Assembly: GCA_946481225.1 (NCBI GenBank)
Contig: CAMLNJ010000159.1
Location: forward strand, 1 to 7,032
Source: an uncultured Verrucomicrobiota bacterium
GTDB lineage: Bacteria; Verrucomicrobiota; Verrucomicrobiae; Opitutales; Opitutaceae
DNA length: 7,032 nt
Direction of reading: 5' to 3'
The translations under genes were made by a program, and so were the position numbers. This document shows positions 5,201 to 7,032 of the stretch, in pieces (position 1 is the stretch's first letter; the number at the start of each line of letters is the position of its first letter). The notes under the pieces are model-generated. The model did not search any database. It worked only from the letters and a program-made list of their open reading frames with translations, and was not told the DNA's origin.

Positions 5201-7032
5201 CCGCCGGCGCGTCCGCGTCGCACGTGCGCCTCGTCGCGCCCCGCGTCGCCGCCCCGCTCGTCGTCGGCGAGTGGACGCTCACGCCCGACGAGGGACGCCG
5301 CCTCGTGCCACGCGGCGGCAACGCCGACCTCGTCGCCCCCGTCGTCACGGAAAGCGGCTTCGAGTGGATCGCCTCGCGCGCCATTTTCCCCGCCTTCGGT
5401 CTCGTCGGTCTCCTCGGCCTCGCCGCGCTGGCCCTGCGCGCCCGGGGCATCCGCTGGACGCCCTTCGTGATTCTCGCCGCGCTCGCGATCATCGCCATGT
5501 CCGCCGAATATGCGAACAACGCGAGCCACGACCGCCGCGCCAATCTCGCCGCGCCCGCCTATGCCGCCACGCTTCCCGCGTCCGACGAGGCGCTCACCAT
5601 CGAAATCGCCAACGTCCCCGCCTGGCGCGCCGCCTTCTCCTGGCCCGGCGTCGCCGCCCTCGTCGGCGCGCTCGCCGTCACCGCCGCCGGCCTCGCCGGC
5701 CGCCCGCCGCGCCTGCACGGTCTCTGGCCCGCCCCCGCCGCCGCCTTGTTCGTCCTCGGCTTGCTGCTCCAGCCCGGCGGCGCCGTCTATTTTTTCGTCA
5801 CCCTCGCCCTCGTCGCCCTGCTCCTCCTATTGCCCGCCGTGCTGATCCGACTCTGGCGCGCCTGGCGCTCCCGCCACGACAATCCCGACGAACCGGAATC
5901 GCCCGCCCCTTCCGCCTCCGCCGCGCTGTCGCTCGCGCTTCTCGCCGGCCTGCTCGCCGCGTCGCTGGGCGCGCCGACGCCCGCCCGCGCCGAGGATAAA
6001 CCCGCCACGCCCGTTCTCGCGTCCACCACCGCACCCGCCGCCGAATCCATCATCCAAACCTGGGATCTCCGCGACGGCCGCCTCCGCGCCTCCGCCGACA
6101 TCGTGGTCCGGGGACGTCCGGGCGAAACGTTCCTTCTGCTCGATTCCCCCGCCGTGCTCACGAGCTTCGAAGGCAACGGCCTCAAGGTCGTAAAAGTCCC
6201 GCGCGAGGGCGGCGTTTCCTACCTCGTCGCCCCCGAGCGCGTCGGCGCGCTCTCCGCCCGCTTCACCTACGAGCTGGCCATACCCGAGCCCGCCAAGGGC
6301 GTGACCGTGCCGACCGGCCCCGCCGCCGTGCAACGCATCGACGCGCGCCTCGCCGAGGGCGGCTGGGACTTCGGCTCGCCGCAGGCCGTGCAAGTCCTCC
6401 CGCTCGCCAACCTCCCGGCCGAACAGAGCGGCGCCACGCTCGTGCTCGCGCCCGGCGGCCGCCCCGTCATCACCCTCAGCGCCCGGCGCCGCGACCCCGG
6501 CGCGGAGCCCGTGCGTTTCTTCGCCGAGACCGCCAGCCTCTTCGTGCCCGGCCCCGGCGTCGTCAACGGCTACGCCCGCCTTTCCATCAAGCCCGTGCAG
6601 GGCCGCGTCTCCGTGCTCGAGGTCGAGGTGCCGGAAGGCTTCACCGTCGGCGAGGTCGGCCGCGGCCCCGCCGGCCCGTGGCGTTTCGATCCGGTCTCGC
6701 GCGTGCTCCGTGTATCCGTCGAGCCAGCACAGAGCCAGCCCTTCAGCCTCGTCGTCGAGACGCAGCGCGCCGCCGCCGCCCTTCCCTACGAGCTCTCCGT
6801 GCAACCTCTCCGAGTCCGCGGCGCGGCCGGCTCCGTCGGCCTGCTCGCCCTGGGCTTTGGCGACGACGCCCAGCCCGAGGCCGTCCGCGCGCCCGGCATC
6901 TCCGCGGTCAACGCCCAGGACTTCGAGGCCGCCCTGCTGCCGCGCGGCCGAGACGACAAACCGCTCGCGCTTCTCCACCAAGTTTACCGGCACGACGCCG
7001 AGGGCGGCGCCCTGTCTCTCCGCGTCACCGCC
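2182..7032 (+). CDS. Giant modular envelope protein: signal peptide, beta-rich ectodomain, six-helix membrane block, second ectodomain; 3' truncated
   Basis: One frame stays open from ATG 2182 to the window end, 1617 codons without a stop. The start is chosen because it gives a clear Sec signal peptide; there is no Shine-Dalgarno sequence (the upstream bases are pyrimidine-rich, TCCTCCTCCC). Residues about 31-1066 are beta-rich, soluble-looking sequence containing recurring modules. Six hydrophobic segments follow at about 1067-1085, 1093-1108, 1152-1173, 1181-1197, 1200-1224 and 1247-1265. Basic loops (RARGIRW, GRPPRLHGLW, RLWRAWRSRH) fall on the cytoplasmic side if the N-terminus is outside, so both large regions are predicted extracytoplasmic. 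A second beta-rich region runs from 1271 to the end and repeats the FF/QGR/W module of the first. No catalytic motif was recognised. Similar very large uncharacterised membrane proteins are, from memory, found in Verrucomicrobiota and Planctomycetota, but I cannot name the family. The 94-base gap to the upstream VWA gene suggests co-transcription. That the gene is real is near certain (strand-consistent codon bias, signal peptide, topology); its function is unknown. Confidence 0.92.
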   Translation, partial: MKPLARNLARALALLAALLPLAHPLHAATAVDADSARIIVEASGLRPAVPVFFSADADQTVTVAPDSITGEIALRLRVVQGRPESLSLGISGEGEVVSVSGPGLRDWAVRQGVGDASPQRFLDLRLAAPAGTDKKSSTPASLEFAVRTRIERPALPGRAALPLLTAGDAVGFSSRLLVRASPTLDLRYAEISGLVAAAPESAPGDRRFTLASDASPRVVVSLARRGAASDEAEFVSARLSGAYTTDAAGVAFRLDAQALVPREGARLRLLAGRAAPVDAASGDGWNLELVNPNAPPAEAAYDLVFTRKGNIPVSLRFVAAVRADGDWRRLDFTVPAGSAIPLALTGLPMEIAFDKNAGVVPARAAPEGWQGFLPADGRATLGWKETREAAEAALFFTSTELSDVRVGSGLLRQSSAISFRVLQGRMTGARIRLEGPGEIVGVEGANLLGWQVLAAPASSEETSSTARVLDLQLSRPLTAEASFTIRSQGPLGAFPVRAEPLRLVPEGGVRHSGFVRVANSGAVRLEVVDLSGLLQLAPAQFPGGAAEADARQVFVYRFPSAERAFRVVASQIMPEIAVSTVALYELGETNRILSAELELDVREAPLRDWSILVPADHAILAVEGAEVADYVAETAAENSGQRRLKILFRNPISGRQLIRLRLEKNLPPAAGEWALPRLEFPDAKSVRGHIGAVAAAGFRLAPLATTGLAEVPLAYFPRQTRGLQQAFRLRSADWSARLSIEALGQSVQADVFHLYSLKEGVAYASVLFNYFVVGAPSTEWRVALPPGAGNIDVIGQNVRRDWRREGDELVVALHQPVLGAATLLVTFEEPMGARGGSLRPGVVRPLNVQSERGYVQVVSPLQVKSTVRGAEGSLLKLEPAELPAEYRLLTTSPSLAVYQYTARPFALELGVEWYAPGDPIDQVVDFARFSSRIARDGEVVTEARFFIKTRGRKALRLTLPADAKLWDATAEGQPVNARRDGDATLVPLPPRLNPNEPVEVFLRLGQAAGASASHVRLVAPRVAAPLVVGEWTLTPDEGRRLVPRGGNADLVAPVVTESGFEWIASRAIFPAFGLVGLLGLAALALRARGIRWTPFVILAALAIIAMSAEYANNASHDRRANLAAPAYAATLPASDEALTIEIANVPAWRAAFSWPGVAALVGALAVTAAGLAGRPPRLHGLWPAPAAALFVLGLLLQPGGAVYFFVTLALVALLLLLPAVLIRLWRAWRSRHDNPDEPESPAPSASAALSLALLAGLLAASLGAPTPARAEDKPATPVLASTTAPAAESIIQTWDLRDGRLRASADIVVRGRPGETFLLLDSPAVLTSFEGNGLKVVKVPREGGVSYLVAPERVGALSARFTYELAIPEPAKGVTVPTGPAAVQRIDARLAEGGWDFGSPQAVQVLPLANLPAEQSGATLVLAPGGRPVITLSARRRDPGAEPVRFFAETASLFVPGPGVVNGYARLSIKPVQGRVSVLEVEVPEGFTVGEVGRGPAGPWRFDPVSRVLRVSVEPAQSQPFSLVVETQRAAAALPYELSVQPLRVRGAAGSVGLLALGFGDDAQPEAVRAPGISAVNAQDFEAALLPRGRDDKPLALLHQVYRHDAEGGALSLRVTA
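2335..2778 (+). repeat. Ectodomain module copy 1 (FF / QGR / W skeleton)
   Basis: FF is at 2335-2340, QGR at 2419-2427 and W at 2500-2502, giving 28 residues from the first F to Q and 27 from Q to W. Between them lie alternating hydrophobic residues (LSLGIS, EVVSVSGPGLRDW) typical of beta strands. After the W come an alternating beta segment and a stretch through SGLVAAAP. This copy lies directly behind the signal peptide. Confidence 0.7.
3301..3795 (+). repeat. Ectodomain module copy 2 (FF / QGR / W skeleton)
   Basis: FF is at 3364-3372 (LFFT), QGR at 3448-3456 and W at 3529-3531, with the same 28 and 27 residue spacings as copy 1. Shared details include the FRVLQGR strand and GEIVGVEG before the W, matching RVVQGR and GEVVSVSG in copy 1. 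A leading segment (PADGRATLGW) matches the segment ahead of the downstream copy at 6448. Confidence 0.72.
3952..4293 (+). repeat. Degenerate ectodomain module copy 3
   Basis: The strand pattern of copies 1 and 2 recurs, with ILAVEG taking the place of IVGVEG. Counting back from the Gly puts EAP where QGR would be and Tyr where the Trp would be. It continues with a strand-rich part (RRLKILFRNP, RQLIRLRLEKNLPP, WALPRLEFPD). Assignment as a repeat rests on pattern and spacing rather than high identity. Confidence 0.5.
4462..4782 (+). repeat. Degenerate ectodomain module copy 4
   Basis: It has the same order as copy 3: a hydrophobic strand (VLFNYFVVGAP), TEWRVALPPG, NIDVIGQNVRRDW, then ELVVALHQPVLGAATLLVTF. 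GAP takes the QGR position, a Trp and a Pro match those of copy 3, and the conserved Trp is shifted by one residue. A possible looser sixth copy lies at 5011-5292, with RFFIKTRGR and LRLTLPADAKLW. Confidence 0.45.
5380..5976 (+). other. Six-segment membrane block of the giant protein
   Basis: Hydrophobic segments are encoded at 5380-5436, 5458-5505, 5635-5700, 5722-5772, 5779-5853 and 5920-5976. Arg-rich loops after segments 1, 3 and 5 alternate with weakly charged loops, which fits an N-out/C-out arrangement by the positive-inside rule. Segments 4 and 5 are separated by a tight QPGG turn. The loop between segments 2 and 3 is about 43 residues and should be extracytoplasmic. I see no transporter or enzyme motif. 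Confidence 0.75.
5920..5997 (+). other. Internal signal-peptide-like segment with AxA site
   Basis: The last hydrophobic segment (ALSLALLAGLLAASLGAP) follows the basic stretch RLWRAWRSRH and ends in TPARA followed by EDKP. This is the shape of a signal peptidase I site after residue 1270 (bases 5991/5992). It may be cleaved, releasing the C-terminal region, or may simply be the sixth membrane helix. Sequence alone cannot separate these. Confidence 0.5.
6448..6870 (+). repeat. Ectodomain module copy beyond the membrane block (FF / QGR / W skeleton)
   Basis: FF is at 6517-6522, QGR at 6598-6606 and W at 6679-6681. The spacing is 27 residues from F to Q and exactly 27 from Q to W, nearly identical to copies 1 and 2 although it lies on the far side of the membrane block. 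KPVQGR and FTVGEVG match RVVQGR and EVVSVSG. This ties the two ectodomains to a common origin. Confidence 0.68.

Noticed and set aside
2491..5718. Minus-strand open frame of 1075 codons opposite the giant gene
   Set aside because: Its translation is dominated by Gly, Glu, Asp and Ala without strand, helix or signal-peptide structure, as expected from reading C-ending codons backwards. The plus-strand frame has a signal peptide, membrane helices and repeated modules.
5839..5841. GTG at 5839 as the start of a separate exported protein
   Set aside because: It lies inside a membrane helix of the continuous frame, has no ribosome-binding site and would give an unusually long n-region. The internal signal-like segment is better read as part of one protein.
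3327..5999. Plus-strand open frame of 890 codons in another phase
   Set aside because: It encodes a very Arg/Pro-rich, low-complexity protein typical of an out-of-phase reading of G+C-rich DNA, and lies wholly inside the giant gene.
5827..6993. Minus-strand open frame of 388 codons near the window end
   Set aside because: It has the same Gly/Glu/Ala-rich shadow composition and overlaps the C-terminal ectodomain of the giant protein.

Overview
The window is a very G+C-rich stretch of bacterial chromosome with an extreme preference for C-ending codons. It is almost entirely filled by two large, incomplete, same-strand genes. The TPR-plus-secretin-N-domain pattern at the front of the first gene and the very large, beta-rich envelope protein in the second suggest a Verrucomicrobiota member (Opitutaceae-like), or more broadly the Planctomycetota/Verrucomicrobiota group. 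This placement is inferred from protein style and composition; no rRNA or other marker is present.

Layout. Positions 3-2087 (+) hold the C-terminal 694 residues of a von Willebrand factor A (VWA) protein of the YfbK type; its start lies before the window. Upstream of the usual YfbK_N / VWA / YfbK_C domains it carries a TPR-like helical segment and an STN-type (secretin/TonB short N-terminal) domain. Positions 2088-2181 are a 94-base gap containing a perfect 9-bp G+C hairpin without a T-tract and a spaced heptamer direct repeat. Positions 2182-7032 (+) are one uninterrupted reading frame of 1617 codons that runs off the window end. It encodes a giant envelope protein: Sec signal peptide, about 1035 residues of extracytoplasmic beta-rich sequence, a six-helix membrane block, then a second extracytoplasmic region of at least 350 residues.

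The most notable result is inside the giant protein. Three far-apart segments, two before and one after the membrane block, share the same skeleton: FF, then QGR 27-28 residues later, then W exactly 27 residues after the Q. At least two more segments look like degenerate copies. The last membrane helix ends in a signal-peptide-like AxA site, so the protein may have arisen by duplication and fusion of an exported module protein.

How the genes may work together is inference. Both products appear to act outside the cytoplasm, in the same direction and closely spaced. The VWA protein keeps a complete metal-binding (MIDAS) site suited to ligand binding, and the giant protein offers a large periplasmic surface anchored in the inner membrane. 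A paired envelope complex is plausible, but no specific function can be read from the sequence. No RNA genes, mobile elements or CRISPR arrays were seen.
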